DNA of 64,000 bases from Desulfurispirillum indicum S5 (lineage in GTDB: Bacteria; Chrysiogenota; Chrysiogenetes; Chrysiogenales; Chrysiogenaceae), in contig NC_014836.1 in assembly GCF_000177635.2 (NCBI RefSeq), positions 1,500,001 to 1,564,000 of the forward strand. Direction: 5' to 3'. Shown here one piece after another: positions 26,849 to 37,123 of the stretch. The notes below the pieces were generated by a model, which saw only the letters and a list, made by a program, of their open reading frames with translations, was not told the origin of the DNA and searched no databases. The first letter of the stretch is position 1. Each line of letters starts with the position of its first letter. The translations under genes were made by a program, and so were the position numbers.

Positions 26849-28227
26849 AGCAGGTCTGCCATGATGCGCAGTGCGGCGCGCCTGCCATCCAGGGCTGCCG
26901 TCACCACCAGGTCAGCTCCGCGCACACAGTCACCGCCCGCATACACCGAGGCTCCGGAAGTCACTCCATGTTCATCAGCAAGCACCGTGCCCCAGCGGGA
27001 AGTCTTCAGTCCGCTGTCGCCAAGCATAACCTGGTTCTCCATGTCAAAACCCAGGGAGAGGATGACCACATCGGCCGCAATCTCATGTTCACTGCCGGCA
27101 ATCTCCTGCACCTGTCGTCGGCCATCGGCTCCGGGCTCACCCAGTTCGGTACGCACAAAGCGCACACCACGCAGTGCGCCATTGTCATGAAAGAGCAGCT
27201 CCGTGGGGCTTTCGTGAAAGAGAAAGCGCGCCCCTTCTTCACGGGCATTCACGTACTCCTTGGTACTGCCAGGCATATTGGCTTCATCACGGCGATAGGC
27301 ACAGGTGACACTGGCCGCTCCCTCCCGGATACTCGTACGCAGGCAATCCATGGCCGTATCGCCGCCACCGATCACCAGCACCTGCCGGCCACTGACATCA
27401 TGACGGCTGTCCAACTCCTCGCCAAAGAGCTTGCCCTGAACGGCTGTAAGAAAGTCCAGAGCCATCAGCACCTGCTGATGATCCTCGCCAGGCAGCCCCA
27501 GCCGCCGGCCACGGGTAGCACCTATACCCACAAAAACCGCGTCACAGGAACGCTGCAGTTCTTTCATGCTGATATCACGACCCACCTCTGTCTGCAGGTG
27601 CAGTCGCAATCCCGCCTGCTCCAGCAGCGCAAAGCGTCTCTGCACCACCTGCTTGTCGAGTTTGAAGCCGGGAATCCCATAGGTCAGCAGGCCACCGGGA
27701 CGGCTGGCCCGCTCATACATATCCACACCAATACCGGCGCGCAGCAGGAAGTGGGCCGCGGACATGCCGGCAGGCCCGGAACCGATGACTGCCACCTTGC
27801 GTCCACGGGTGACGCCAGGGAAGGGCAGGGTCAGCCCCCGCTCAAAGGCCAGCTCGGTGATGGCCGTCTCTATGGCCCCGATGGTAATAGCACCCCAGCC
27901 ATCGTTGAGGCTGCAGTCCCCTTCGCACAGGCGGTTCTGGGGGCAGACTCGGCCGAGAATTTCGGGAAAGGGCGAAGTCTCATTGGAAAGGGCGAAAGCC
28001 GTCGTCAGATCGTTTTCCGCCACCGCCTTGAGCCACTGGGGAATATTGTTGGCCAGGGGGCAGCCCGTGGCGGAGCAGAAGGGATCGCCACACTGGATGC
28101 AACGCTCTGCCTGCTGGGATGTCCGGCCACGGGTGAAGGTTTCGTAGATTTCCTGGTAATGCTGTATGCGATCCTTGGAAGAGGTCTTCTTCCCTTCAAT
28201 GCGATTGGTTTCCACAAAAGTCTGCAT
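26845..28227 (-). CDS. gltD: Glutamate synthase small subunit GltD
   Basis: 460 residues. The N-terminal Fe-S region has AERCIQCGDPFCSATGCPLAN. The FAD-binding GSGPAGMSAAHFLLRAG and NADPH-binding IGGGDTAMDCLRT motifs follow. It passes electrons from NADPH to GltB for conversion of glutamine plus 2-oxoglutarate to two glutamates. It follows gltB after 13 nt, with GGAG five to six nt upstream of ATG. Confidence 0.96.
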   Translation of the reverse strand: MQTFVETNRIEGKKTSSKDRIQHYQEIYETFTRGRTSQQAERCIQCGDPFCSATGCPLANNIPQWLKAVAENDLTTAFALSNETSPFPEILGRVCPQNRLCEGDCSLNDGWGAITIGAIETAITELAFERGLTLPFPGVTRGRKVAVIGSGPAGMSAAHFLLRAGIGVDMYERASRPGGLLTYGIPGFKLDKQVVQRRFALLEQAGLRLHLQTEVGRDISMKELQRSCDAVFVGIGATRGRRLGLPGEDHQQVLMALDFLTAVQGKLFGEELDSRHDVSGRQVLVIGGGDTAMDCLRTSIREGAASVTCAYRRDEANMPGSTKEYVNAREEGARFLFHESPTELLFHDNGALRGVRFVRTELGEPGADGRRQVQEIAGSEHEIAADVVILSLGFDMENQVMLGDSGLKTSRWGTVLADEHGVTSGASVYAGGDCVRGADLVVTAALDGRRAALRIMADLL

Positions 28228-28240
28228 ATATACTCCGCGA

Positions 28241-31200
28241 TCAGTTGCCGTCTTTGGGGTTCAGGGGAGCTTTCATGTCCTTGGGCACCACCATCCAGAA
28301 GTACTCCAGCTCTTCCCGGTAGTTATCCAGAATCATCTTGGCCCGCGCGTTGCGGGTGTGGCTGTAGTAACTGAAGAGAATTTTCTTCAGGTAGAGCTTG
28401 CCTTCGTTATCGGCATCCACGTCAATGCGCTTGGCCTCCACCAGCTCCTGGTTGAGTTTGTCGATAAAGCGATTCTTGCGGTCATAGACAAAGGCTGCGC
28501 CACCGGTCATGCCGGCGCCGAAATTGATGCCCGTGTCACCGAGGATAACCACCGTTCCTCCGGTCATGTATTCGCAGGCGTGGTCGCCGGTGCCCTCCAC
28601 CACGGCCAGCGCGCCGGAGTTCCGCACGGCAAAACGCTCACCCGCTGTACCGCAGACAAAGAGCTTGCCACCGGTGGCACCGTAGAGACAGGTGTTCCCC
28701 ACCGCCGAGTAGTTTTCCCACTGGTTGGTGGGTACGATGATGATTTTACCGCCATGCATCCCCTTCCCCACATAGTCGTTGGCCACGCCATTGAGGTTGA
28801 TGGAAATACCATCGATAAGGAAAGCCCCCAGCGACTGCCCGGCGATACCCTTGAGGTGAATGAGGATCTGATCCTTGTCGAGGCCAGCATCACCATAGTA
28901 TTTGGCCACTTCTCCACTGATCATGGCGCCGAAGCTGCGGTGCACGTTCTGAATGGTTCGCTCCACCAGAATACTCTGCTGGGGATTGCGCAGTACCGTG
29001 GCGATCTCCTTGAGCACACCCTTTTCAAACTCATTATGGTCAAAGGGGGGATTGGAGGGAGCCGTAACCGTATTCTGACCAGGTATCTGGCGCAGCACGG
29101 CGCTGAAATCAAATTTCTTCGCCAGCGGCTGATCAACCACTTCCAGCAGGTCAACGCGACCCACGGCCTCCTGCAGTGAGCGCAGGCCCAGAGAGGCCAG
29201 AATCTCCCGCACATCCTCGGCCACATTGGTCAGGTAGGCGACCACCTTGTCCACCGTGCCCTGATAGTGTTCCCGCAGCTGGTCGCTCTGGGTGGCGATG
29301 CCCACACTGCAGCGGTTGAGGTGGCAGACCCGCAGCAACTTGCAGCCCAGAATGGCCAGCAGAGACGTTCCGAAACCATAGCTCTCGGCGCCCATCAGCG
29401 CTGCCTTGACCACATCACGCCCCGTCTTCAGGCCTCCGTCGGTCTGCAGCTCCACCATCTGGCGCAGGTTATTGGCCTTCAGGGCGTTGTGAGCTTCCGT
29501 CAGTCCGATCTCCCAGGGGTTGCCAGCAAACTTGATGGAGGCATACTGAGCCGCACCCGTGCCACCGTCGCTGCCGGAAATGATGATCTTATCGGCATAG
29601 GCTTTGGCAACACCAGCGGCAATAGTCCCTACCCCGGCAGAGGAGACCAGCTTGACACTGACGCGCGCATCGGGATTGACCTGTTTCATATCGAAGATCA
29701 GCTGGGCAAGATCCTCAATGGAGTAGATATCATGGTGGGGCGGCGGCGATATCAGTGTCACACCGGGAATGGTGAAGCGCAGGGAAGCGATCAGCGGCGT
29801 CACCTTCTCGCCGGGCAGCTGCCCCCCCTCGCCGGGCTTGGCACCCTGGGCGATCTTGATCTGAATCTCCTCGGCACTGCGCAGGTAGGCCGGCGTAACG
29901 CCAAAGCGGCCCGAAGCTATCTGCTTTATCTTGCTGTTCTTGACACTTTTGTAGCGTTCAGCGGCCTCACCACCCTCGCCGCAGTTGGACTTGCCTCCGA
30001 GGATATTCATGGCCTCGGCCAGGGCCTCGTGGGCCTCGGGCGAAAGGGCGCCCAGGGACATGGCGGCGGAGTCGAAGCGACTGCAGATGGCCTTGATATC
30101 CTCCACTTCTTCAATGGGCAGAGGGGTACCCGCCGGACGCAGGGTGAAGAAGTCCCGTATCATTTTCAGTCCGCGACTCTCTATGATATCACGGAAAGCG
30201 ATATAGTCCTCGCGCTTCTGGCTGGAAGCGAACCCATGGAGCAGCTGCACGGCACGGGGCGAGTAATCGTGATACTCACCACCCGTGTGGTGCTTGTAAA
30301 AGCCACCCATGGGCAGCGGATAGATCGGCTGCATGTGCTGTCGGCGGAAAACTTCGCCGTGAACTTTTTCGATACGCTCCTCAATGTCCTGATAATCCAG
30401 TCCAGGCAGGAGAATACTGGCACCGCGGAAGCAGTTTTCCACCACCTCACGGCTGAGGCCGATCACGTCAAAGAGCGCCGAGTTACGGTAGCTGGAAACG
30501 GCGCTGATCCCCATTTTTGACATGACCTTCAGAATGCCCTTGGTGATGGCATCGAACGTATGCTTCAGGGCGATGCGAATATCGCGCTGGCTCAGTCGCG
30601 ACTCGCTGGAGAGTACAGAAAGCGTGGTAGCGTACAGCAGGTAAGGATAGATGGCCATGGCGCCAAAAGCCATCATCACTGCCGCCGAATGGGAGTCGAA
30701 GACCTCGCCAGTGCAGGCCACCAGCGTGGCGCGGTGGCGCAGGTTCGCCTCCACCAGCTGCTGATTGACGTACCCCACCGCCATGGCCATGGGAATAAGA
30801 CGATTCTGGGCATCCAGTCCACGGTCATCCAGCAGCACGATGCGCACACCATGGTCGCGCACAGCCGCGATAACCTGCTGACTGAGGTTCTCCAGGGCCT
30901 CACGCAGGCAGACCCCATGGTAGGCGGTTCCAAAGAAACCATACTTGTAGCAGGGGTCAAAGCGTGGCCGATCGGGGTCACCGAAGGAGAGCAGAGCATC
31001 GAGGATATCCCTGGAGAGAATCGGGGAAATGGTCTTCAGTCGCTTGGCCCGATCCGGGGTTTCATCCAGCACATTATAGAGCTCGCCGAAACCCGTGGTG
31101 GTGGACATGACCACCTTCTCGCGAATGGGGTCGATGGGAGGATTGGTGACCTGGGCAAACTTCTGACGGAAAAAGTCGGTGAAGTTGCGCTGAACGTCGC

Positions 31201-32686
31201 TGAACGCGGCAACGGGGCAGTCATCACCCATGGAACCAGTGGGTTCCTGTCCGCTGATCAGCATGGGTTTTACCAGGAGTTCCACAGTTTCGTGGGTGAC
31301 ATTATGGTAACGCTGCATGGCCACGAGATTTTCGTAGCGGTAGTCATCGTGATTCTCAAACTGCCGATCCATGAACTCCTGCAGATAGTAGGTGTTCTCC
31401 GTGAGCCACTTGCTGTAGGGCTGGGAGTTCATGAGGTATTCGTCAATATCATCGGAGTAGAAGATGCGCCCGTTTTTCAGGTCGGCCGCAATCATCTGAC
31501 CGCTCTGCAGACGACCTCGCTCCCGGATGTTCTCGGGCGCAATATCCAGGACGCCGAATTCACTGGTGATGATAAAGCGACCATCACGGGTGACAATGTA
31601 CTTGGCGGGGCGCAGACCATTGCGGTCCAGCACACAGCCAACATAGCGGCCATCGGTCACGCCAACGGCAGCCGGACCGTCCCAGGGCTCAAAGGAGCCG
31701 GAAGTGTATTCGTAGAAAGAGCGCAGCTTGGCCGGCATATTGGCCACGTTATGACGGGGTGGCGGAATCAGGGATCGAATGGCCTTGAAGAAATCGATGC
31801 CATTGGCAATCAGGAACTCGAACATGTTATCCAGATTGGCACTGTCACTGACCCCATCCTGCAGCACTGGCAGCAGGCTCTGCAGCTCGTCACGGCTGAA
31901 TACGCGACTGCGGGCCGCGTTGAACTTGTAGAGGGAGTTGAAGGCATTGGCGCGCAGCGAATTGATTTCACCATTGTGACAGATCATGCGGAAGGGCTGG
32001 GCCAGCTTCCACTTCGGCAGCGTGTTCGTGGAGAAACGCTGGTGGAAGAGCGCAAAGCTGATCTTGAAGTCCGGATCACTCAGGTCGGCATAGAGGGTCT
32101 GCAGGTGGAGGGGCATCACCAGACCCTTGTAGGAGACCACCGTACGGGAGAAGGACGCCACGTGAAAGTGATCATCGGAGGCAAAGTGCCGTTCCATCTG
32201 ACGCCGACTCAGATAGAGCAGGGCATCCATCCGCTTGGTGGCAATCAGGGAATCCGGCACCACAAAGGCGTGTACGATGGAAGGTAACATGGAAGCGGCG
32301 TGCTCACCAAGGGCCTCGGTATTGACCGGCACTCCGCGGTATCCCAGTACTTTCAGGTCGTTGCGACCACAACACTCTTCAAAAACCTTCTTCTGCTGGT
32401 CCTCGTCGGTCAGAAACAGCACTGCCACGGCAAACTGCGCAGGCAGGGAAATTCCCATAGCCTGCGCCTGCTCCCGCATAAACTGGACGGGCATGGCACA
32501 CAGAATACCGCTGCCATCACCGGTCTTGCCATCGGCTGCAATAGCCCCGCGGTGCATCATGCGGCTCAGGGCTGTTACCGCGTCGGTCAGCAGCTGGTGG
32601 CTGGGAGTATTCCGAATATTGGCGATAATCCCGAAACCACAGCTGTCTTTAAACTCTTCGGCCAGATTGGTCACTAACTCGCTCAT
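28241..32686 (-). CDS. gltB: Glutamate synthase large subunit GltB
   Basis: 1481 residues. A short propeptide (about 15 residues) precedes DSCGFG, whose Cys would be the N-terminal nucleophile of the class II glutaminase domain after processing. A central domain is followed by the FMN-binding synthase domain (GEGGEAAERYKSVKNSKIKQIASGRFGV region), the 3Fe-4S cysteines in CKLLRVCHLNRC, and a C-terminal GXGXG beta-helix domain. Together with GltD it forms NADPH-GOGAT, the main ammonium assimilation step. The leader carries a strong hairpin just upstream of the SD. Confidence 0.97.
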   Translation of the reverse strand: MSELVTNLAEEFKDSCGFGIIANIRNTPSHQLLTDAVTALSRMMHRGAIAADGKTGDGSGILCAMPVQFMREQAQAMGISLPAQFAVAVLFLTDEDQQKKVFEECCGRNDLKVLGYRGVPVNTEALGEHAASMLPSIVHAFVVPDSLIATKRMDALLYLSRRQMERHFASDDHFHVASFSRTVVSYKGLVMPLHLQTLYADLSDPDFKISFALFHQRFSTNTLPKWKLAQPFRMICHNGEINSLRANAFNSLYKFNAARSRVFSRDELQSLLPVLQDGVSDSANLDNMFEFLIANGIDFFKAIRSLIPPPRHNVANMPAKLRSFYEYTSGSFEPWDGPAAVGVTDGRYVGCVLDRNGLRPAKYIVTRDGRFIITSEFGVLDIAPENIRERGRLQSGQMIAADLKNGRIFYSDDIDEYLMNSQPYSKWLTENTYYLQEFMDRQFENHDDYRYENLVAMQRYHNVTHETVELLVKPMLISGQEPTGSMGDDCPVAAFSDVQRNFTDFFRQKFAQVTNPPIDPIREKVVMSTTTGFGELYNVLDETPDRAKRLKTISPILSRDILDALLSFGDPDRPRFDPCYKYGFFGTAYHGVCLREALENLSQQVIAAVRDHGVRIVLLDDRGLDAQNRLIPMAMAVGYVNQQLVEANLRHRATLVACTGEVFDSHSAAVMMAFGAMAIYPYLLYATTLSVLSSESRLSQRDIRIALKHTFDAITKGILKVMSKMGISAVSSYRNSALFDVIGLSREVVENCFRGASILLPGLDYQDIEERIEKVHGEVFRRQHMQPIYPLPMGGFYKHHTGGEYHDYSPRAVQLLHGFASSQKREDYIAFRDIIESRGLKMIRDFFTLRPAGTPLPIEEVEDIKAICSRFDSAAMSLGALSPEAHEALAEAMNILGGKSNCGEGGEAAERYKSVKNSKIKQIASGRFGVTPAYLRSAEEIQIKIAQGAKPGEGGQLPGEKVTPLIASLRFTIPGVTLISPPPHHDIYSIEDLAQLIFDMKQVNPDARVSVKLVSSAGVGTIAAGVAKAYADKIIISGSDGGTGAAQYASIKFAGNPWEIGLTEAHNALKANNLRQMVELQTDGGLKTGRDVVKAALMGAESYGFGTSLLAILGCKLLRVCHLNRCSVGIATQSDQLREHYQGTVDKVVAYLTNVAEDVREILASLGLRSLQEAVGRVDLLEVVDQPLAKKFDFSAVLRQIPGQNTVTAPSNPPFDHNEFEKGVLKEIATVLRNPQQSILVERTIQNVHRSFGAMISGEVAKYYGDAGLDKDQILIHLKGIAGQSLGAFLIDGISINLNGVANDYVGKGMHGGKIIIVPTNQWENYSAVGNTCLYGATGGKLFVCGTAGERFAVRNSGALAVVEGTGDHACEYMTGGTVVILGDTGINFGAGMTGGAAFVYDRKNRFIDKLNQELVEAKRIDVDADNEGKLYLKKILFSYYSHTRNARAKMILDNYREELEYFWMVVPKDMKAPLNPKDGN

Positions 32687-32707
32687 GCAACTTCCCTTAA
32701 ATACAGA

Positions 32708-32728
32708 CAGGGGACCTGGTGTCCCCTG
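32708..32728 (-). promoter_or_regulatory. Hairpin in the gltB leader
   Basis: On the minus strand CAGGGGAC and GTCCCCTG form a perfect 8-bp stem with a 5-nt loop, ending 22 nt before the gltB ATG. No U-run follows, so it is not a simple terminator. It could stabilise the mRNA or modulate gltB translation. An extended -10-like TGGTTATACT-type sequence lies farther upstream (around 32745-32756). Function is inferred only. Confidence 0.4.
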
Positions 32729-32775
32729 TTGTGAAATAGAAAAATAGTATAACCGTAAACAGACAGTGGCGCTGG

Positions 32776-33189
32776 TCAGTCAGCCTTGAAAGCCACACTG
32801 TGCGTCACCAGGGGCACAACCCCTTCCACATGAAAATTCACCAGCACCACAGAGTCAGCGCTTTCCCCAGCACTGAAACGGTACCCGCCCTTTTCCATGA
32901 GCTGGGCAATCAGCGCCGGATCTTCAATCACTTCGGTCCGTTTCAGGTAGATGCGACACCCTTTATGCTGGGACCCAGCCTCGGTAAACATATAGCACGC
33001 GTGGGGGTTGGCCTGGACATTCTCAAAGGTCATGCGTCGGGCCATCACAAAGGCCAGCTCTTCATCAGTCGCCGAGAGGAAAAAGGGCTTGGAGTACACC
33101 GCCATATTCACCTTCCCCTCAGCGGTAGCCGTCGCCAGAACTCCCTGGCCATCGTGGCCGGCGAAGTAATCCTTCATATCCATATCCAT
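32776..33189 (-). CDS. Pyridoxamine 5'-phosphate oxidase-fold protein
   Basis: 137 residues. The N-terminal half (VLATATAEGKVNMAVYSKPFF ... LAFVMARRMTFENVQANPHACYMF) matches the flavin-binding split-barrel (PNPOx-like) family. These are often small flavin- or F420-dependent oxidoreductases or haem-binding proteins of unknown substrate. The exact reaction cannot be named. It is convergent with nothing downstream and is transcribed toward gltB, with a start divergent from the methyltransferase-like gene. GGAG lies 10 nt before the first ATG; in-frame ATGs follow at 33183 and 33177. Confidence 0.82.
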   Translation of the reverse strand: MDMDMKDYFAGHDGQGVLATATAEGKVNMAVYSKPFFLSATDEELAFVMARRMTFENVQANPHACYMFTEAGSQHKGCRIYLKRTEVIEDPALIAQLMEKGGYRFSAGESADSVVLVNFHVEGVVPLVTHSVAFKAD

Positions 33190-33268
33190 AGCAGGTATAC
33201 TCCTTCTCCAAGAGATTGACTGCAGCAGGGCTCACGGAACCTGCCCTTTGTCTGCAAGGAGATGCAAC

Positions 33269-34300
33269 TTGTCACGCCTGTATCATGCTGTAACTGCGCA
33301 CCTGAAAACATTCTTACCACAATCCCTGTGCTATATCAATATGCCTTTCCACGGTGTACTCCCCGGCATTTCATACCATGAACACGTCATTACCGATCAC
33401 TTCGGCCAGTTCACCGCCCTGCGCAGCACCGGCTGTTCCGTCGACTTCGCCACCCCCTCCACCTGGGCCACACACTCTGATCAGACCATCTTTGACGCGG
33501 TCGTCCTGGGCCTTCCCAAGGGAAAACTGCAGCAGCTGGCCTACCTGCATATGGCGTGGACGGCCTGCGCCATGGAAGGTCAGGTGATTCTCTGGGGGTA
33601 TACCAATGAGGGGATCGGCAGCATACAGCGCCTTCTGCACAAGCGTGGCATCCCCTGCGCCAAAGTTGCCAACTGCGAAGGCGGCAAAGCCCTGCAGATA
33701 CGCAGGACCACACCATCAAGCCCCTTCAGCGAGGACTTTGCCGCCTACAGCCAGCCCCTTACCCTGGAGGTGCCCTTCCGGGAGACGCTGGTGCCCTACA
33801 CCTCCCTGGCCGGAACCTTTGCCCACGGAAAATCCGACCCCGGCACCATGCTCATGCTCACCACCATCAGCAGCATTGCCTTACGTGAACCGCTGCTGGA
33901 CCTGGCCTGCGGCAGTGGACTGGTGTCAACCCTGCTGGCTTCCATGGGCTTCCGCGCCATCCACATGTGCGACGTCAGCGCACGCGCCATTGAAGCCGCC
34001 AGCGCAAACGCCAGGGCCAACTCCCTGCCACTGCCCTTTGCTTCCGACATCTACTCCCATGTTCAGCAGCTCTACGGCAGTATCCTGGTGAACCCCCCTT
34101 TTCACCAGGGAGTCAGCACCGACTACCATGTACCCCAGAGCATCATCGCTCAGGCACCAGGCTTTCTGCTGCCAGGCGGCAGTCTCTACATCGTGGCCAA
34201 CCGCTTTTTGCCCTATGAAAAGCTGTGCCACCAGGCCGGGGCGCAATTCCATGTCATGCACCAGGACAATCAGTTTAAGATCCTGCAGCTGAACTGGTGA
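33269..34300 (+). CDS. RsmC-like class I SAM-dependent methyltransferase
   Basis: About 343 residues from a TTG at 33269, supported by AAGGAG seven nt upstream; an earlier in-frame TTG at 33248 lacks an SD. The C-terminal half is a methyltransferase small domain with SAM motif LLDLACGSGLVSTLLAS and the substrate motif NPPF in SILVNPPFHQG. The N-terminal half resembles the degenerate duplicated domain of RsmC/RlmG rRNA guanine-N2 methyltransferases. Substrate 16S rRNA G1207 is plausible but unproven. It is one of few plus-strand genes here. Confidence 0.82.
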   Translation: MSRLYHAVTAHLKTFLPQSLCYINMPFHGVLPGISYHEHVITDHFGQFTALRSTGCSVDFATPSTWATHSDQTIFDAVVLGLPKGKLQQLAYLHMAWTACAMEGQVILWGYTNEGIGSIQRLLHKRGIPCAKVANCEGGKALQIRRTTPSSPFSEDFAAYSQPLTLEVPFRETLVPYTSLAGTFAHGKSDPGTMLMLTTISSIALREPLLDLACGSGLVSTLLASMGFRAIHMCDVSARAIEAASANARANSLPLPFASDIYSHVQQLYGSILVNPPFHQGVSTDYHVPQSIIAQAPGFLLPGGSLYIVANRFLPYEKLCHQAGAQFHVMHQDNQFKILQLNW

Positions 34301-34417
34301 AAAGGAATCTGACAGCACGTGCCGTGCAGAAGGAACCGAACCCGACGTCAAGCACGGATCGGCGTCAGCGGGTTCGGCCACTGCAGGGATGTTCTGGAAT
34401 CAGTAAGGACAGGCAGC

Positions 34418-35869
34418 TCAGGAGACCATCTGCAGGATTGCCTGCATGTCACGGGCGAGCTGTGTCAGCTCTCGGGACTGCTGTTTGAGGGCCTGCTGAC
34501 TCTGAGCCAGGGCCAGGGATGACACTTTCTGTTGGGAACTGATGCTGGAGAGCTCACGACTCGACTGCACCATATCAGCGATCTCCTGATTCTGGTGTAC
34601 GATCTGCTGGCTGACTGAGGCAATGGTATCGCTGATTGCCGTAACCGAGCGCAGCACCTCCTGCAGGGTCTGCCGGGCTTTTCCCACAACACGCACGCCA
34701 TTGTCTATATCGGCGATGCTGCGACTGAGCAGTTTGCGGATTTCATTGGCCGACTCATCGGAGCGCTGGGAGAGCTTGCGCACCTCATCGGCCACTACGG
34801 CGAACCCCTGCCCCGCATCCCCGGCACGCGCCGATTCGATAGCGGCATTGAGTGCCAGCAGGTTGGTCTGATCCGCAATATCGTTGATCAGACGCGTGGC
34901 CTCCTCGATGCGATCGTTATTTTCCTTGATCTTGCGGATACTCTCGACAACGGCTTCCATGGTGGCACCACTCTCCTGACTCAGGCAAGCTGCCTGGCGG
35001 GCAGTATCGTTCATCTGCTGTACCAGTTCACTGCCCTGATTCAGGGAGGTGGAGACCTGGCTCAGCCGCTCGGTAAAATAGACCGCCGCGTCGGCAAGGT
35101 GCTGGGAGTGCTCCTGGATATGCTGATTCTGCTCGTGCACCGTAGACTGCAGCTCCTCCAGGTTGTCACCCCCCCTTCGCAACTGGTCAACGCTCTGCTC
35201 CACCTGCACCAGAACATGCTGCAGCCGTTGGGCGTTGCGCGCGGAGTCACGGGTGCTGATCTGGGCGCTCTCCAGGGCCTCCTGGGAAATTCGCTGCGCC
35301 TCGGTGCGCACGCGACGGCTGATGCTCTGCGCCAGCCAGACGATGGCCAGGGGCAGCAGATAGCCCGACCAGGTGTCCACGCTGGCGGCCCTGCCCTCCA
35401 GCACTACAGGCACCATGGTTGCCCCGCTGGCATCCCGGTAGAGCAGCCAGACTGTCACCAGCGTCAGCAGCACAGACCAAAAGAAGGCGGAACGCCCGTC
35501 AGCCATGAAGTAGACCAGCACAATCAGCGCCACCAGCCAGAAGATATGGGGCGAGTTGATGCCGCCCAGCTGATAGACCATGTTCAGGGCGTGGATAATG
35601 AATCCCCCCAGGATCACATTGACGCTGAATGCAGTGGGCGCCTGCCAGCGCAGCAGCAGACCCGAGAACAGCACCAGCAGGAGCATGAGTGCCGAGGTAG
35701 CAGCCAGGCTGGTTCCCCCCAGGCCCGACCATTTAAAGAAGCTGTACAGAGCCACCAGGACGCCGTAGAAGCCAAAGAGAAGCGCCATCTTCTCCTGGGG
35801 ATGGTGTCCATCATGGAAGCTCTGGCCAGCCGGGGTGAAGAGATTGACATAGAGGTTCAGGGGATTCAT
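34418..35869 (-). CDS. Methyl-accepting chemotaxis protein with six-span membrane sensor
   Basis: 483 residues. Instead of a periplasmic ligand domain, the N-terminal 190 residues hold about six membrane spans with short loops. The cytoplasmic signalling domain follows, with the hairpin tip [21 protein letters not shown] and [22 protein letters not shown]. No HAMP domain is obvious. The ligand is probably sensed within or near the membrane. The start overlaps the SCP2 gene stop (ATGA), so it is the last gene of the Etf/beta-oxidation run, an unusual place for a chemoreceptor. Confidence 0.92.
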   Translation of the reverse strand: MNPLNLYVNLFTPAGQSFHDGHHPQEKMALLFGFYGVLVALYSFFKWSGLGGTSLAATSALMLLLVLFSGLLLRWQAPTAFSVNVILGGFIIHALNMVYQLGGINSPHIFWLVALIVLVYFMADGRSAFFWSVLLTLVTVWLLYRDASGATMVPVVLEGRAASVDTWSGYLLPLAIVWLAQSISRRVRTEAQRISQEALESAQISTRDSARNAQRLQHVLVQVEQSVDQLRRGGDNLEELQSTVHEQNQHIQEHSQHLADAAVYFTERLSQVSTSLNQGSELVQQMNDTARQAACLSQESGATMEAVVESIRKIKENNDRIEEATRLINDIADQTNLLALNAAIESARAGDAGQGFAVVADEVRKLSQRSDESANEIRKLLSRSIADIDNGVRVVGKARQTLQEVLRSVTAISDTIASVSQQIVHQNQEIADMVQSSRELSSISSQQKVSSLALAQSQQALKQQSRELTQLARDMQAILQMVS

Positions 35870-36171
35870 TTGCTAAATGCGCGCAGAAAGAGTTTGAGCA
35901 TGTCGGGGTTGTTGGATTTGATCCTGCCGGTGAGAAAATCACTGAGGCTGGGCTGGTAGCAGTCATTCCAGACCTTCAGGAAAAATTCGGCGCTGGTCTT
36001 GCAGACACAGTCGGCGTTTTCCAGGGTCTTGCCCTCCTCCACCCGGCAGCCCTCCGGGCTCAGGAGCACCGTCTTTTTCTGATCATCAATGGAAAAATAG
36101 TAGCTCTGTGGTTTCTGCAGAGCCTGGGGCTGAAAGTGCTGATCCAGGCTGGCAAAGATATCGGCAATCAT
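35866..36171 (-). CDS. SCP2 sterol-carrier domain protein
   Basis: About 101 residues. The sequence [15 protein letters not shown] ... [22 protein letters not shown] ... [21 protein letters not shown] fits a stand-alone SCP2-like lipid-binding domain, a fold that holds acyl chains or acyl-CoA. ATG at 36171 is preferred, because GGTGAG lies five nt upstream; GTG at 36180 is an alternative. It sits between etfA and the chemoreceptor gene and overlaps the latter. A role in handling acyl-CoA in this operon is inferred. Confidence 0.85.
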   Translation of the reverse strand: MIADIFASLDQHFQPQALQKPQSYYFSIDDQKKTVLLSPEGCRVEEGKTLENADCVCKTSAEFFLKVWNDCYQPSLSDFLTGRIKSNNPDMLKLFLRAFSK

Positions 36172-36198
36172 GGCGCTCACCAGGGAAGAACCCTGCGC

Positions 36199-37113
36199 CT
36201 AACGGCGCAGGGCCTCCGTCAACGCAGGGACAAACTGTTTCACATCAGCCACCACCAGCACATCGGCCACTTCGCCGATGGGCGCGTCCTTGTCGGTATT
36301 GATGGCAACCACATAGTCGGAATTCTTCATGCCCGCCAGGTGCTGAATGGCGCCGGAAATCCCGCAGGCCACATAGAGCTTGGGCGTGACCGTCTGCCCC
36401 GTGTTACCCACCTGACGGCTGTGATCGACCCAGCCAGCGTCCACCACCGGACGGCTCGCGCCCAGTTCGCCGCCCAGGGCCTGGGCCAGGGCCTGAACCA
36501 TCTCCACGTTTTCAGCCTTGCCGATACCACGGCCAGCGCTGACGATGATTTCGGCGCGGCTGAGATCCACGCCGGTTGCTTCGGCGGCCTCATAGCCCAC
36601 GAACTCCATTTTTCCCTGGCCGACGGCGTCCACTTTCCGCACATCGGGTGTACCCGCTGGTTCCGCCTGGGGATTGAACGCCCCCGCCTGCAGCGTCAGC
36701 ACCGTCAGCTCGGTGGTGGCCTGGACGGTGCGTCGCAGTTTGGCATTACATGCCGGAACAATATAGCCGTCCTCCGCCACCTCCATGACTTCGGAGATCT
36801 GTCCGGCTCCCAGTCGGAACGCCACCCGTGGCGCCAGATCCCATCCAGAGGAGGAGTGAGAGAAGACCACCATCTGCGGCTTCAGCTGGTCAACAATCGC
36901 GGCTATGGCATCGGCGTGGGCATCTGGTTGAAATTCTCTGCCAGCTGGCGTCTCCAGCAGATGGAGGGTTCCATTCCAGGCGGGAAGCTGCTCAGCGCTG
37001 CCAGCCAGAAACATGGTGGCTTCGGCACCCAGCGCCTGGGCGAATGCCACCAGCTCGTATGTGGAGTCCTGTATCTTTCCTTCGCGAGATTCTCCTATCA
37101 GTAATACGTTCAT
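36199..37113 (-). CDS. etfA: Electron transfer flavoprotein alpha subunit
   Basis: 304 residues. The C-terminal FAD domain is clear: VSAGRGIGKAENV, SRPVVDAGWVDHSRQVGNTGQTV and GISGAIQHLAGMKNSDYVVAINTDKDAPI. EtfAB accepts electrons from acyl-CoA dehydrogenases. Directly downstream of etfB (10 nt), with GGAGG five nt upstream of ATG. The membrane protein EtfD encoded just upstream in the run is the likely acceptor. Confidence 0.96.
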   Translation of the reverse strand: MNVLLIGESREGKIQDSTYELVAFAQALGAEATMFLAGSAEQLPAWNGTLHLLETPAGREFQPDAHADAIAAIVDQLKPQMVVFSHSSSGWDLAPRVAFRLGAGQISEVMEVAEDGYIVPACNAKLRRTVQATTELTVLTLQAGAFNPQAEPAGTPDVRKVDAVGQGKMEFVGYEAAEATGVDLSRAEIIVSAGRGIGKAENVEMVQALAQALGGELGASRPVVDAGWVDHSRQVGNTGQTVTPKLYVACGISGAIQHLAGMKNSDYVVAINTDKDAPIGEVADVLVVADVKQFVPALTEALRR

Positions 37114-37123
37114 GGCTGCCTCC

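Noticed and set aside
34301-34417. Terminator between the convergent methyltransferase and chemoreceptor genes
   Set aside because: GAACCCG and CGGGTTC could pair, but the loop is long and no T-run follows on either strand.
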